A stretch of DNA of 64,000 nucleotides from Heliocidaris erythrogramma (taxonomy: Eukaryota; Echinodermata; Echinoidea; Camarodonta; Echinometridae). The notes under the pieces are model-generated. The model had not been told where the DNA came from. It did not search any database and saw only the letters and a program-made list of their open reading frames with translations. Below, one piece after another: positions 12,496 to 22,974 of the stretch. The stretch spans positions 15,817,725 to 15,881,724 of the forward strand of contig CM046866.1 in NCBI GenBank assembly GCA_025617745.1. Reading direction: 5' to 3'. The first letter of the stretch is position 1. Each line of letters opens with the position of its first letter. Position numbers and translations under genes: made by a program.

Positions 12496-13670
12496 GTGTA
12501 CTATAGTTATAACCTCAAGTTCTGTTTAAATTGTATTTGGAAGAATGCTGTGATCTTATACGTGTATAACAAAATATACGAGACGTATCATTCATGTTAT
12601 AATTCGTTTAGTGATCCTTTTTTAATCTTGTCACGTTGTATCTTAAAGTAAATTGCTTTTGAGAAGTTTTCTACATTAAAATCTTGAACAGTATCATATC
12701 ATTTAATTGTTATTGACATTACTCTATGGACTTTATTATGTTACTGGTTTCAATGACTGTTCTGATGAATGTATAAGCTTGTGGGGATAGCCAACTAAAC
12801 CGTCTCCTTTATTACCAAGGAAATTTTTTTGAAACTGGCCTGTTGTATCATACAAACGTGTTAATTTTATTTTCCTTGTGGTACAGAATCCAACAATAAT
12901 TTAATGCATCATTCACTACTTCCATAGGACTATAATAATGTGAAATTTACGACATTTTCTGTACAAAAGAATGCAGCTTGGTCGGATTTGGATTACAATA
13001 TTAATTTGCAGGCTTAAGACACATCTTGAGTACAGTATGTGTAGCTCCCTTGTCTCCTATTTGATTGTCTAAATTTGAATATTTTAATTCTTAAAAAAAT
13101 ACTTCTTTAAAGTTATCAGCAAAAAGTGGGAGTCCAATTTTCCGAAAGACCAGCAAGAAAGAAAAAAGAAAAGAAAAGAAAAAAATAGAGGTCCTGACTG
13201 CGTGACCCCATCCCACCCCATCCCCTTCCTCTCCTCTAGTTAAGCAATGTAGAACTTGTACACAACAAACGCATCGCATAAACAGTTATGAAAACGCTGT
13301 TCACAGATGAGTGATATACGACAGATGTTTCTTTTAGTAGGTTAACATCTTCATTAGATAGCATTATTTCTTCGACTTTGCATTGGATTCTAAAAAAATC
13401 ACGTATCACAGTATTCCATTGAGATAATGAATCCAAAATATTCTTTTGGAACACATGTCTGTTTACAAATTATCGTGGTGGATGGTGGTGGTGGAGGGAG
13501 GGGGGGGGGGGGATAATCATCACAAAACGACTAATTCCATACACGACAAATTAATACACACAAATAGCTATATACTTCAAAATGATAGAAAACTAGCCCT
13601 ATATCTGTGTCCCTCTGTTCCTAATTCAGTCCTCTTCTCCCCTCTCCCTGTCTCCCTCTCTTACTCCCAC

Positions 13671-13683
13671 ACACACACACACA

Positions 13684-13716
<33 letters not shown>

Positions 13717-13717
13717 G
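13671..13717 (+). repeat. (AC)n(TC)n microsatellite
   Basis: A compound dinucleotide run, about seven AC followed by about fourteen TC. Confidence 0.85.
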
Positions 13718-13783
13718 CCCTCCCTCGCTATCTCTCCCATGTATGTTTCGTTCCCGTATCTTTATCTTCCTTTTTCTTTCACC

Positions 13784-13921
13784 AGGGAAGCGTTTCATCA
13801 AGTGTTTTGTCAGTGATTTTTACCGACAACTGTTATAAGCTACTGAAATCCTTGCATCTGATTGGCCGAGAGCAAAATTGTCGGTAAATATCACTGACAA
13901 AACACTTGATGAAACGCTCCC
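13784..13921. mobile_element. Foldback MITE with about 45-bp arms
   Basis: The arm GGAAGCGTTTCATCAAGTG...GTCAGTGATTTTTACCGACAA is repeated inverted at the other end (ending CACTTGATGAAACGCTCCCC) with only a few mismatches, leaving a loop of about 50 bp. A diverged copy lies near 60605-60695, sharing GTCAGTGAT, GCCAATCAGA and the ACAAGGATTTCAGTA segment. Confidence 0.75.
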
Positions 13922-14699
13922 CACGTTTCTCTCCCTCTCTCGTATGAGGTCTCATGCCATTAATCCTCTATGCATGAGCATGGTCAGATATTCTTTCTCA
14001 TTTCATTGGTATAGCAATGATGGTATTTTATGTACACGGCTGTCATTTTTTTGGACAAAACAGAGGTCAGTTTCTTTTTTATGCAGAGACTACCCGGGGA
14101 TAGCCTTAATAATAATATAATAAAGAAGAAATATTGGTGAACCATGCTGCCTGAAAGGGAAATAAAAGGTATCGCGTGCTTTATAGTCTAAACCTGTACA
14201 CTCACAGCTACAGCAACAGAAAACACATCGATAAATTGAGAATGGAATCGTTTTCGCAGAGGAAATTGATCTGATTTAGGTATAAAAATCATCATGTAGT
14301 TCGTAAATAAGAGGAGTCCCAGTGCTCAGTATAAAAAGACCTAAACACATACAAGCAATTCGACGTCACAGCCTGATCAATATTCTTCGAAGATTTCATC
14401 CCGCTTATCTATACGGAAACCAAGGCTGTCTCATACGTGGAGTCATAGAGCTGTCGTATATTTATCATACCATACGCCATGACGCTGGAAAACTGCATGC
14501 GCCTCAGTAATAAACAACGTGAAATATTGTCATAACTCTCCTAAGTGGTCATTCCCCCAAAATCAGAGGCTTGCGGTGAATTATTTCCTAGTCCGACTCG
14601 ATTGACAATACATCCGCCCCAGTCTTTCGAAATGAAAATGTCAAATTGAAAAGAGTTTTATCTATAAGCATGCAGCAGTGCGGTGGTGAGGATTCCAAA

Positions 14700-14964
14700 A
14701 ATACACACACTCTCTCTCTCTCTCTCTTTTCCTCTCTCGTTCGTCGTCCTCTGTACCACTGTCATCCATTACCCTAATTGCAAGACGTTTGCGACGATTT
14801 GTTTTCTTTTGATCGTCTCTAGCGTCTTGCCAATTGTGTATTATACATGCTTGCTATGAGGTCTCATCCCCCATCTCTCTCTCTTTCTGTCTCTCCTTCT
14901 CTCCCCGATTTCTTTTTTCTTTCTCTCACTATGTTTCCTATCTCTCTCTCTCCCTCTCTTTCTT

Positions 14965-14996
<32 letters not shown>

Positions 14997-15000
14997 ATTG
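14700..15000 (+). repeat. CT-rich microsatellite cluster
   Basis: (AC)n(TC)n at 14703-14730, then long TCTC/CCCT runs from about 14872 to 15000. No coding sequence supported. Confidence 0.8.
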
Positions 15001-15121
15001 ATTAAATTCAAAACATTTATTTGCTTCTGATTGTGACATAGATGCGATTACAAACAAAATAAAACGAAAACTACAACTGAAAGAGACATGGTCCCTGAAA
15101 AGCATAACAAAGGCTCGCTAT

Positions 15122-15152
<31 letters not shown>

Positions 15153-15207
15153 ACATACACCAGCTAATCTACACTATTTACATGTCTTCCCTGATTGCTT
15201 ATTTCAG

Positions 15208-15342
15208 ATGTTCTTTGGTTTCAGTGTAGAGGCAGCGCCTAGCTTCATTGGTTACTTCCAGACATTCTTTAACGCAACCTCTTTATTCGATCTCGTGTAT
15301 CTCGCACCGGATGAGTATTTCTCTCTGATGACATTTCACCAG
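15208..15342 (+). CDS. Candidate internal exon of an unrecognised protein (1)
   Basis: A 135-bp open segment (45 codons) with a good pyrimidine-rich acceptor (ATTTCAG, ending at 15207) and a weaker donor (CAG|GTTTAT). The translation begins FFGFSVEAAPSFIGYFQ and includes LFDLVYLAPDEYF. It is not low-complexity although CT repeats flank it. It starts and ends in phase 0, as does the next candidate exon at 15962-16150, so the two can be joined in frame. I do not recognise the family. The aromatic and hydrophobic composition suggests a membrane-associated protein. It could also be a chance ORF. Confidence 0.4.
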
Positions 15343-15399
15343 GTTTATATTACATCCAATCTGTCATCCCTCTCATCTTAAAAAATCTATCTTCTCTTT

Positions 15400-15663
15400 C
15401 TCTCTCCAGAAGTCTCTCTCCATCCCCATCTCTTTCCCTCTAGGTATGGAATCGCATCCCCCTCTCTCTCTCTACCTATTTCCCTGTCTTTCTCCATCTC
15501 ACTGCACCGACCTTTTTTTCTTTCTCTTACCCCTTCTCTCCCCTCTCCCCCTCTCTCGATCTCTCCACTCTCACACTCTCTCTCTCCATCTCTTTCCCTC
15601 TCTTTCGCATTCCCTCTGCCTTTCTCTATTTCACTACACCCAGTTCTATCTCCCCTCTCCCCA

Positions 15664-15725
<62 letters not shown>

Positions 15726-15800
15726 CTCTTTATCTCTCTCCCCTCCTATCTCTCTCTCCCTCCCACTCTCTCTCTATCACTTCCTCCCCCTTCTCCCCCC
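15400..15800 (+). repeat. CT-rich and (CA)n microsatellite
   Basis: About 400 bp of CT-rich sequence containing a (CT)n(CA)n compound run at 15666-15723. Long ORFs on both strands are artefacts. Confidence 0.85.
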
Positions 15801-15961
15801 TCTCTCCCCATAAACATGACGACCTAAATCTTTAAAAATGAATATATCACTAGGTGTTTGTTCTCTTTGGACGTTATATCAGCTGTAGACCTAATTACAA
15901 AATCATTTATTGCTAACCACTTGTAAAGATACAAGTTTCTGTATTTTCCCCCTTTTTCTAG

Positions 15962-16150
15962 ATTGCCCCATTAAACAATCATGCAGTGATTACAGATGAA
16001 TCTACAAAGGCCAATATCCGGAGATTTGACGCTTTTTGGATTGATTTATTTGTCATGCCGTCGTTCATTGACATTTCGCTTGTAATAATTGCGATGTTTA
16101 ATGCCTTAAATATCCACAAAACTTATCTCAAACCTTTTTTAAATACACGA
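15962..16150 (+). CDS. Candidate internal exon of an unrecognised protein (2)
   Basis: A 189-bp (63-codon) segment with a strong acceptor (CCCCCTTTTTCTAG) and a good donor (CGA|GTAAGA), in phase 0 at both ends. It encodes a segment starting IAPLNNHAVITDESTK, then a strongly hydrophobic stretch around DLFVMPSFIDISLVIIAMFN that looks like one transmembrane helix, then a basic segment. Together with 15208-15342 it could be part of a multi-pass membrane protein whose other exons I cannot find. Family unknown; no function assigned. Confidence 0.4.
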
Positions 16151-16511
16151 GTAAGACAAAAGAATCTCTTTAAAAAGTCTCATGAGTACCCTACACGCTT
16201 TGCCATTTTCTTAATATGTAGGGAGGGGTTTCGTATTTTATGTTGTATGATGATTCCAGCGAAGCCATGCCTTTTACAAATTACAAATTAAATTTAATGA
16301 TTTTGTTAAAAATAATCAGATTGTTTTGAAGATACATGCTATTCAGACATGAAAATGATAAAAGTGCAATAATATGTTGCAAGATATCATCATGGTAAAT
16401 CAAAATAAACAAAACATAATAGCCTTCGACAAATACCTGTTTGCCAAGTGACTAAGCAGTGTAAAGAAAAAAGAAAGAGTTGAGCACAACAGAAAAGGAG
16501 AATCAACAGAC

Positions 16512-16720
16512 ATGAAGAAGAAGAAGAAGAAGAAAGGGAAAAAGAAAAAAGAAGAAGAAGAAGAAGAAAAAAAAAGGAAAAAGAAAGAAAAAAAAAGAAG
16601 AAGAAGAAGAAAAAGAAAAAGAAGAAAAAGAAAAAGAGAAAGAAGAAGAAGAAAGAGAAGAAGAAGAAGAAGAAAGAGAAGAAGAAGAAGAAGAAGAAGA
16701 AGAAGAAGAAGAAGAAGACC
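16512..16720 (+). repeat. (GAA)n polypurine tract
   Basis: About 210 bp of nearly pure purine dominated by GAA/AAG triplets, ending in about 15 perfect copies. ORFs in all frames (poly-Lys/Glu/Arg or poly-Ser/Leu) are artefacts. Confidence 0.9.
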
Positions 16721-17129
16721 CAATCAAAGCTACCTCAACGACTTCTTTTTATTACAGAAATACCACCCCCTCCATCCGACGCCAAACAACTTGCTTTGCC
16801 AGGATTCTAATATCAATATCGGGTGCACCTCAACACTTGACCTGGTTGAATAAGCAACCGAGAAAAGACGAGACATGCCCCCCCCCCCCCACCCGTCCCT
16901 CCATGCATCTCCCCTCCATTCCGATCTTGCTTTATTAGGATTCTACAATATCATCATAAAAAGTGAGTAGTAACTCTATAGGCCTGGTTGAATAGATTGT
17001 ATCAAATGAAGGACATGTATTATGCATCCCCCTCCCCCTCCTTCCCCAACCCTGTTTTATAAGAGCGCAGTATCTCTAGGCCCGGTCGGATATAATCTCT
17101 AAATTGTACAAGAGTGGACATCCACTTTT

Positions 17130-17545
17130 TGAGGGAGTCATATAAGGGATCGCTTCGTTTGGAGTATATAGAATCCATGCTTAAAGTAGTGGAACCCATT
17201 CTTAAGTCATTGACTACTGAATTATCTCATTCCCATAGGCTTTACACAGGGACCATCAGGTTCCCGTAGGCACTGGGTTAAAAGACTACTTCAACCACTA
17301 CTGCGGAGTGGATTCCACTTTAATAGAGGTGTCGTGTTCTAGTGGATACGTCACCGGACTGTGGATCTCATGGTTCGCGGTTCAAGTCCCACCGCGGCAC
17401 TAATAACACGATAAAAATACTTCGGAGCTTATAAACATTGTATTAAGCAATATATAAATGTTATGTATTATTATTATTTATTATTAATATGGAGTGAATT
17501 CAACTCAAAAGTAAGCGATCCCTAAAACTGGTGGATTTTTACTCC
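17130..17545. repeat. Repeat with GGAGTGGATTC motif (copy 2), split by a SINE
   Basis: Carries GGGATCGCTTCGTTTGGAGT, a central GGAGTGGATTCCACTTT, and at the far side GGAGTGAATTC followed by AAGCGATCCC, an inverted arrangement. The SINE at 17333-17475 sits inside it. Related to 2990-3125. Confidence 0.45.
17333..17475 (+). repeat. tRNA-derived SINE
   Basis: A tRNA-like head with A box TAGTGGATACG and perfect B box GGTTCAAGTCC, about 35 bp apart, ending CACCGCGGCAC. It is followed by an unrelated A/T-rich tail with ATTATTATT. The head is not extended to a full cloverleaf gene, so it is called a SINE rather than a tRNA. Confidence 0.7.
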
Positions 17546-19039
17546 AAGACGAACAGCCATGTTTGCAAGAAAAGACGAAACATACCCCCTCCCTTCTATC
17601 ACAATCATATGAGGATTTTAATATCATCACAAAGAGAGTAAAGCATCTCTAGGCCTCCTGGCTGAACAGATTACATCTGATAAAGGACAACATCCCCCTT
17701 CCTAACCCTACTTTGACTTGGTCGAGTATAGATGAACGGCCGAGAGAAGATGAAACATCCCCCACCTCTAACACAATTTTGCTTCATCAGAGTGCATCAC
17801 AACATTACTCTGGGCCCGCTGGTTAAGTAGATGAACAGCCGAGAAAGGACACCCCTTCCATCCCTAACAATACATTATCAAGATCCCAATATATAGGGCC
17901 TACCATGAGAAATGCATCGCTTCTCTTGGCCTGATTAAGCAGATGAACAGCCGAGCTAGAGGATGCCTGGTATTAGGCTACCAGCCAAGTTTTCATGTGA
18001 TGTTAGTTAATAGAGAAGACAGTCCCGCGCGCTTCAATTTCATCACACTACCCAATATATTCGAGCATGCTTATACCTGTAGATAGCGATAGTGCACTCG
18101 AGGGATGGGGATACAGACGATAAATTTATAGAATTACCGCGCCGCCCGCCCGCTCGCTTCGGGGGAGGATATCATTTACTTTCGGAAGTTCATGTCGCTG
18201 TGAGTCATGGGAAATTTAGACCCAAAAGGCGTAGGCGGTTCCATGATCCGGCAGCCTCATCCCCTTTGAGAAAAGAAAAAGGAATGAACAAAAGAATTGT
18301 AGGTGTAACATTATTATATTCTGAAACCACCCCCCCCCCCCCTTTGAGCCCTCTTTGAGAAAAAGTCAACATATTCTTGGGGAAAATCCTGAATTTATAT
18401 TCCCGGGAAATCTTAAGGTCGGGAGATTTTCACCTCCCTCAAACACTACATTTAGGTCTATTTGAATAGTAATAAATCGGCATTTGATTTTTTTTTAAAG
18501 TTCGCTCAGTCAGAAAATCTTCACAATTACAAATTCCCTACAAAACCGGTGTCAAACACCATTGGGTATATATATGAGATGAGTTTTGTCGCTTTGGCCT
18601 TTTTTTTATTCAGGCGTAGATATCCTCAAATTAGATGCGTTTCAAAACCAATTTTAGATATAATACAAACATCTTGCTCTAACTACAAAAACAATACAAC
18701 TAGGTTTTGCGTATACGTCACGTCCTTCAAGTACGGTACACTGCACTTCGGCATGCGGTTATCGTAACAACTTTCATTCAAGTGATTGAGAAAGGAAATT
18801 GCTTCATTTTCTCAAAAGGTGGTTTGATCCCGGACACCTCGCTATTCGCCAGGAATTTCTTCATGAAATGATTGTGTTTGATTGCAGCCTTGTGCTATTT
18901 TCAACTCGTTAGCGATGTGAAAGCAAGGTGAGAATAATTATGTCGGACTCATGAAAAGGGGGTTGACGTCAATAAATCTGCGATCGTTTCAGATGAGGAT
19001 ATCCCTTGCTTTCAGTAAGATCCGGTTGGTTCTTTCTGC

Positions 19040-19275
19040 TCAAAGAAGGTGATACTGAGCCGATTTGTTTTCGACTATTTATTGAGATATTTTTCAAAGG
19101 CTTGTATATAGATAGCCAATTCTGATATCGAGAAAAATAATCTTTTTAAAGAAAGTGATACTGAGCCGATTTGTTTTTGACTATTTATTGAGCTGCTTTT
19201 TAAAGGTTTCTATTTGTACGTTTTGCCGAGGGTGAGATGAAGGCCAATTCTGGCATCGAGAAAAAGCCACCTGTT
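19040..19275. repeat. Direct tandem duplication of about 110 bp
   Basis: Two copies of a unit containing GTGATACTGAGCCGATTTG, CTATTTATTGAG and GCCAATTCTG, starting near 19049 and 19161, just left of the large transposon. Confidence 0.7.
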
Positions 19276-19294
19276 AAAATGCGCCATTATATTG

Positions 19295-19300
19295 ATTACT
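19295..19300. repeat. Target-site duplication, left (ATTACT)
   Basis: ATTACT directly precedes the element terminus TACAGAAGCG. The identical ATTACT directly follows the other terminus at 33988-33993. Confidence 0.85.
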
Positions 19301-20076
19301 TACAGAAGCGTTAAAGTGCCATTCGACTTGACGACATGTCGAGATATTTTATCTCGACAAGTCGACTTAATATCCATATTTTGTCGACTTGTAAAGATAT
19401 TTATCTAACCATGTCGACTTAATAACTTTTATAAGTCGACATGGCGATATAAATTATCTTGCCAAGTCGACTTAACAAAACAAATTATGTCGTCATGGCG
19501 ACACTATTATCTTGACAAGTCGACTTAACAAAAATGCATGTCGTCATGGCGAGATATATTATCTTGACAAGTGGACTTCCCAAAAATTATAAGTCGACAT
19601 GGCGACATAAATTATCTTACCAAGTCGACTTAACAAAAAAATTATGTCGTCATGGCGAGATATATTATCTTGCCAAGTCGACTTCCCAAAAATTATAAGT
19701 CGACATGGCGACATAAATTATCTTACCAAGTCGACTTTACAAAAAAATTATGTCGTCATGGCGAGATATATTATCTTGCCAAGTCGACTTCCCAAAAATT
19801 ATAAGTCAACATGGCGACATAAATTATCTTACCAAGTCGACTTAACCCAAAAATTATGTCGTCATGGCGAGATATATTATCTTGCCAAGTCGACTTCCCA
19901 AAAATTATAAGTCAACATGGCGACATAAATTATCTTACCAAGTCAACTTAACCCAAAAATTATGTCGTCATGGCGAGATATATTATCTTGCCAAGTCGAC
20001 TTCCCAAAAATTATAAGTCGACATGGCGACATAAATTAACTTACCAAGTCGACTTATAAAAAAAATTATGTCGTGA
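19301..20076 (+). repeat. Left terminal inverted repeat, array of a palindromic unit of about 106 bp
   Basis: After about 170 bp of unique terminal sequence comes a tandem array. AAGTC(G/A)ACATGGCGACAT recurs near 19591, 19697, 19803, 19909 and 20015, an exact 106-bp period. Each unit has two halves of about 41 bp. One is bounded by AAGTCGAC...GTCGACTT; the other starts ATGTCGTCATGGCGAGA and ends CCAAGTCGACTT. A/T-rich spacers separate them. The ORF through the array is a by-product of the repeat. Confidence 0.9.
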
Positions 20077-20096
20077 TCTTTTTTTTTTTTGTCTAC

Positions 20097-20102
20097 CACG
20101 TG
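20097..20102. promoter_or_regulatory. CACGTG E-box between left TIR and RING gene
   Basis: A palindromic CACGTG inside CCACGTGG, 128 bp upstream of the RING gene ATG. A CACGTG also lies between the right repeat and the transposase gene start (33248-33253). The regulatory role is inferred. Confidence 0.35.
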
Positions 20103-20229
20103 GATACATGCATGCACTTAATGTGTAGAAAGAGTGGCAGATGCGACGATCTTGGAAGTTAAAAAGCCTACAAAGCCCACAGTACAGACTCTAACTTTGT
20201 TACAGACTACACCAGTAGATCTACCAATC

Positions 20230-22974
20230 ATGGCGTCTGACATTAGTGACACTGACACTAGTGAACTTGTTGCGGTACTCTTCAAGTACCAGACCCATGC
20301 AAAAAAGAAATTTATATCCAAAGGGGCAACAAAGGCTACACTTGTAGCCAGCTGTGAAGAGGTACGTAATGCCGCAATCTGAGTCATATATCTCGACCTA
20401 GTTAAGTTAGATCTACTTTTAACGTTAGCTGTTAGATAGGGCCTAGCTAAATTTTAGACTTAAAAAAAAATTAAAGTAACATCTAAGTTAGTCTAGGACC
20501 TCTAACATAACGAGTTCGTTAGGTTATAGGGCTGGACTAGACTGATAGGCGATAGGATCTGCCTGCGCCTAGGCCCTAGGCCTAGCCTCGGGGGTAAGCT
20601 TCTCATTTATGATAGACTATTGACATTATATATTAGGGCGCTAACGTATGTGCTTTCGCACCGGTCCAGACTAGACCGAATATTCTCTAACTCTTACTCT
20701 TACTCTTAGGCCTATTTCGCTAGCCTCTTAAATGGCGAGTTTTTTCTTTCAAAAAGGGACAAGAACCATCACAAATTAGTCCAAATGGAATATCATCGCC
20801 ATTATTTACGATTCAGGTGAGGTAAAATGCCTATTTTTAGGGTTAGATTAGCTCGTGAATAATCCTTGCTGCAATTCACTCTCGACTCAGCAGGAATTGG
20901 AGGAGCTCTTCCCCTGCACCAGCGGCCTAGATTAATTACGGGTAATGTGGTGGGTCTATTGCGTGCACACCGCTATCCATATTCATGACGGGATTCTTAA
21001 TTGTGTGTGTGTGTGTTTTTTTTTTCTGCTCTTTTAACTTCATCTTTTTTTTTTCAGTTTGACTGTGGTTGATTGATATGATCAGGGAATTTCTGCAATG
21101 TCATGGAATGAAGATTTATATCTAATTAGGCTGTTAAATGTTTGCTTTAAAGTTTAAGTTTGGCCTTGGCTTTGCTGCTGACTGGGAACGAAGAATTGAT
21201 GTGAACTCATTTTTTTTTTATATTGTGGACACTAAATCAATGTCCAATGATTATTATATTTCTCTCTATAATTTTTATCATGAATATAGCCCCATCTCTC
21301 TTCCTTCCTTCTCTCTCTGCTCTAGACCCTACATCCCTTTGTCACTTGTGTGTTTTCTTCTTGGGGAGCCTAATTAAATGTGATCTAATTAAATAATTGT
21401 CAGTATTAATTACAAAGCACAAATATTCATGATGATCTTGATCTGGATGTGTAGCCTACGATGCAGGGCCCTGCTGGGCATAAACACAGAGAGTGTGTGT
21501 GTGTGTGTGTGGGGGGGGGGGGTGCTTACATACTTAGAAGGCTCTAATGATGGCCTTCTGAAATGTGTTTGTTGACGGTGAGTTTAAGACATCGTCACTC
21601 ATCAAGGGGTTCCACTCGATGGGAAATGGGAAATGGACCTACTAGTATGAGTTCCAGTATAATTGTTCTGTTTGTACTCTGATGGGGCTGTAACAGTTAG
21701 CACTTGCTGTTGTTTATCACTTGTCTAGTCCTTCTCTAGCTATTTTTAATATTAGGCTGTAACTACATGTAAGTGTAACCAAGTTTTGTACTATAAGTGT
21801 TGAAAAATTGAGAGTCAATAGAGGTCGTTAGATCTATGGGCCATGTATGATGGCTTCATGGACTACTCAAAAAGTAACGTTACACCAATGCTAGCTATGG
21901 TCTTAAGAAAATTGAGTGGAAGTAAGGCTTATAATCTCTGCATATTTGTTCGGCAGATTGAATTTTTTTCTGATTTGCAAAATGAGATAAACTTAATAAC
22001 TAATCTTTTCTTTACTCATTTCAGTTATTCCCTGAGGCACAGTCCAGCTACTTCCTCCAAGTCTTCGATGAGGAGTTTGACGAGTGGGTGGATTTGTGTG
22101 ACACGTACACTGTGAGCAAGAAGACAGTCATTCAAGTAATGGATGAAACGAAAGGTAAGAACATTAAAAGATATCCACCCATTCTAATCTGATGGAATGC
22201 ACGTTTACATAATTATGAGGCATTAGAAATATTACTGCACCAGCAGAGAGATCAGCCTGGAGATGAACTGCGTAATACAGTGGGTATACAAGCTCGACAC
22301 CCACGAGTCCTATAGCCCACGAGTTCACATTAGGCAAATAAGGCCCATGAGCTGGACACTGTTAGTTAGGCGGCCCACAAGCTCGACACTAGGCAAATAT
22401 GGCCCATGAGCTCGATGCTACGTCGATTAGGCCCACGTATTTGCCTATTGACGAACTCGTGGGCCTACATGTATTTTATTTAGTGTCTAGCTCTTGGGCT
22501 GTATGACTTGTGGGGCCTTTTGCAATGTCTAGCTCATGGGCCATATGGTGTTGAGCTCGTGGGATGACCTCATGGGTACCTTTCACCAATTTGAAACCGT
22601 TCAGTTGTCATTTTGGAAAAATACTCAGGCTCGGTCTTTTTACTTGCAGTATTCTATCTTGAAGATGCATTTAATTCTTAGATTGAGCAATAAGGTAAAA
22701 GATTTTGTTGTGAACTGAATTGTTGTAATGGTATCAATCCGAATATTCATTATTTCTTCCCCTTCTTCCATCACCATCTCTGCAGGTTCTCTTCAAGTCC
22801 GGGCCTCAGCCTCAAGGAACATGTGGCATATGCTGCGACCGTCCAAAGGAGAGCTTTTTCATTCCGTGCGGGCATACACTGTGCCTTCCTTGCAGTACAT
22901 ACATCGAAGAATCTACGAATAAATGCCCATTTTGCAAACAAGATATCACTGCTGTCCACAGCTTGTTTATCTGA
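20230..22974 (+). CDS. RING-finger (C3HC4) protein carried by the transposon, three exons
   Basis: Exons 20230-20361, 22025-22135 and 22786-22974, all phase 0, give a 143-aa protein. The ATG at 20230 (CCAATCATGG) opens MASDISDTDTSELVAVLFK. Residues about 12-80 alternate strand-like and helical segments (ending YFLQVFDEEFDEWVDL), which I infer to be a ubiquitin-like/PB1-like beta-grasp fold. Residues 94-131 form a complete C3HC4 RING with zinc ligands C94, C97, C109, H111, C114, C117, C128 and C131 (CGIC...PCGHTLCLPC...CPFC), followed by a short tail. RING proteins of this kind usually act as E3 ubiquitin ligases. Splice sites are GAG|GTACGT, CAA|GTAATG (less usual; the GTAAGA 19 bp downstream breaks the RING frame) and a textbook acceptor at 22785. 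The gene sits just inside the left TIR. It may be a transposon accessory gene or a captured host gene. Confidence 0.75.
22265..22565. repeat. Palindromic GGCCCA(C/T)GAGCTCGA minisatellite in RING intron 2
   Basis: Several imperfect copies of a unit with GCCCACGAG(C/T)TC, CGACACTAGGCAAATA and GGCCCATGAGCTCGA run forward up to about 22430. The same words then run inverted (TATTTGCCTA, GAACTCGTGGGCC, CTAGCTCATGGGCC, GAGCTCGTGGG). The whole is an imperfect cruciform-prone repeat. Confidence 0.65.

Larger units (their letters stand above)
7889..15207. other. Intergenic, repeat-dominated
   Basis: No convincing exon. The stretch holds a SINE (9500-9737, minus), another SINE (10755-10995, minus), a GA plus poly-A tract (10320-10395), poly-C runs (10480-10505), a foldback element (12265-12495), a perfect-arm foldback MITE (13784-13921), and long CT-rich tracts from 11440 onward. 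The first few hundred bases next to the aquaporin exon (7889-8300) may include its promoter, but no specific element is recognised. Confidence 0.5.
16151..19294. other. Intergenic, repeats only
   Basis: Holds the (GAA)n tract (16512-16720), a series of degenerate repeats between 16860 and 18000 around the phrase TGAACAGCCGAGA (near 17545, 17730, 17830, 17940), a SINE (17333-17475), and a direct duplication of about 110 bp at 19040-19275. No supported exon. Confidence 0.5.

Noticed and set aside
16400-16853. Long ORFs encoding poly-Lys/Glu/Arg on plus and poly-Ser/Leu/Phe on minus
   Set aside because: They are translations of the (GAA)n tract in different frames, with no complex sequence.
17333-17407. 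Functional tRNA gene
   Set aside because: A and B boxes are good, but no full cloverleaf or terminator run is evident, and it is embedded in another repeat with a SINE-like tail.
19644-19910. 88-codon ORF with internally repeated peptide
   Set aside because: It lies in the 106-bp terminal-repeat array; the repetition of the peptide follows from the DNA repeat.
19583-20076. CRISPR-like regular repeat spacing
   Set aside because: The units are contiguous tandem copies without unique spacers, in a eukaryotic genome, and are mirrored at the other transposon end.
22136-22155. Alternative donor G|GTAAGA at 22155 for RING exon 2
   Set aside because: A better consensus than CAA|GTAATG, but it puts the RING exon out of frame. 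It would only work with a weak acceptor inside exon 3.
22728-22922. 64-codon ORF over the RING exon
   Set aside because: Wrong frame. The C3HC4 pattern and stop at 22972 are in another frame, and the phase-0 acceptor supports that one.
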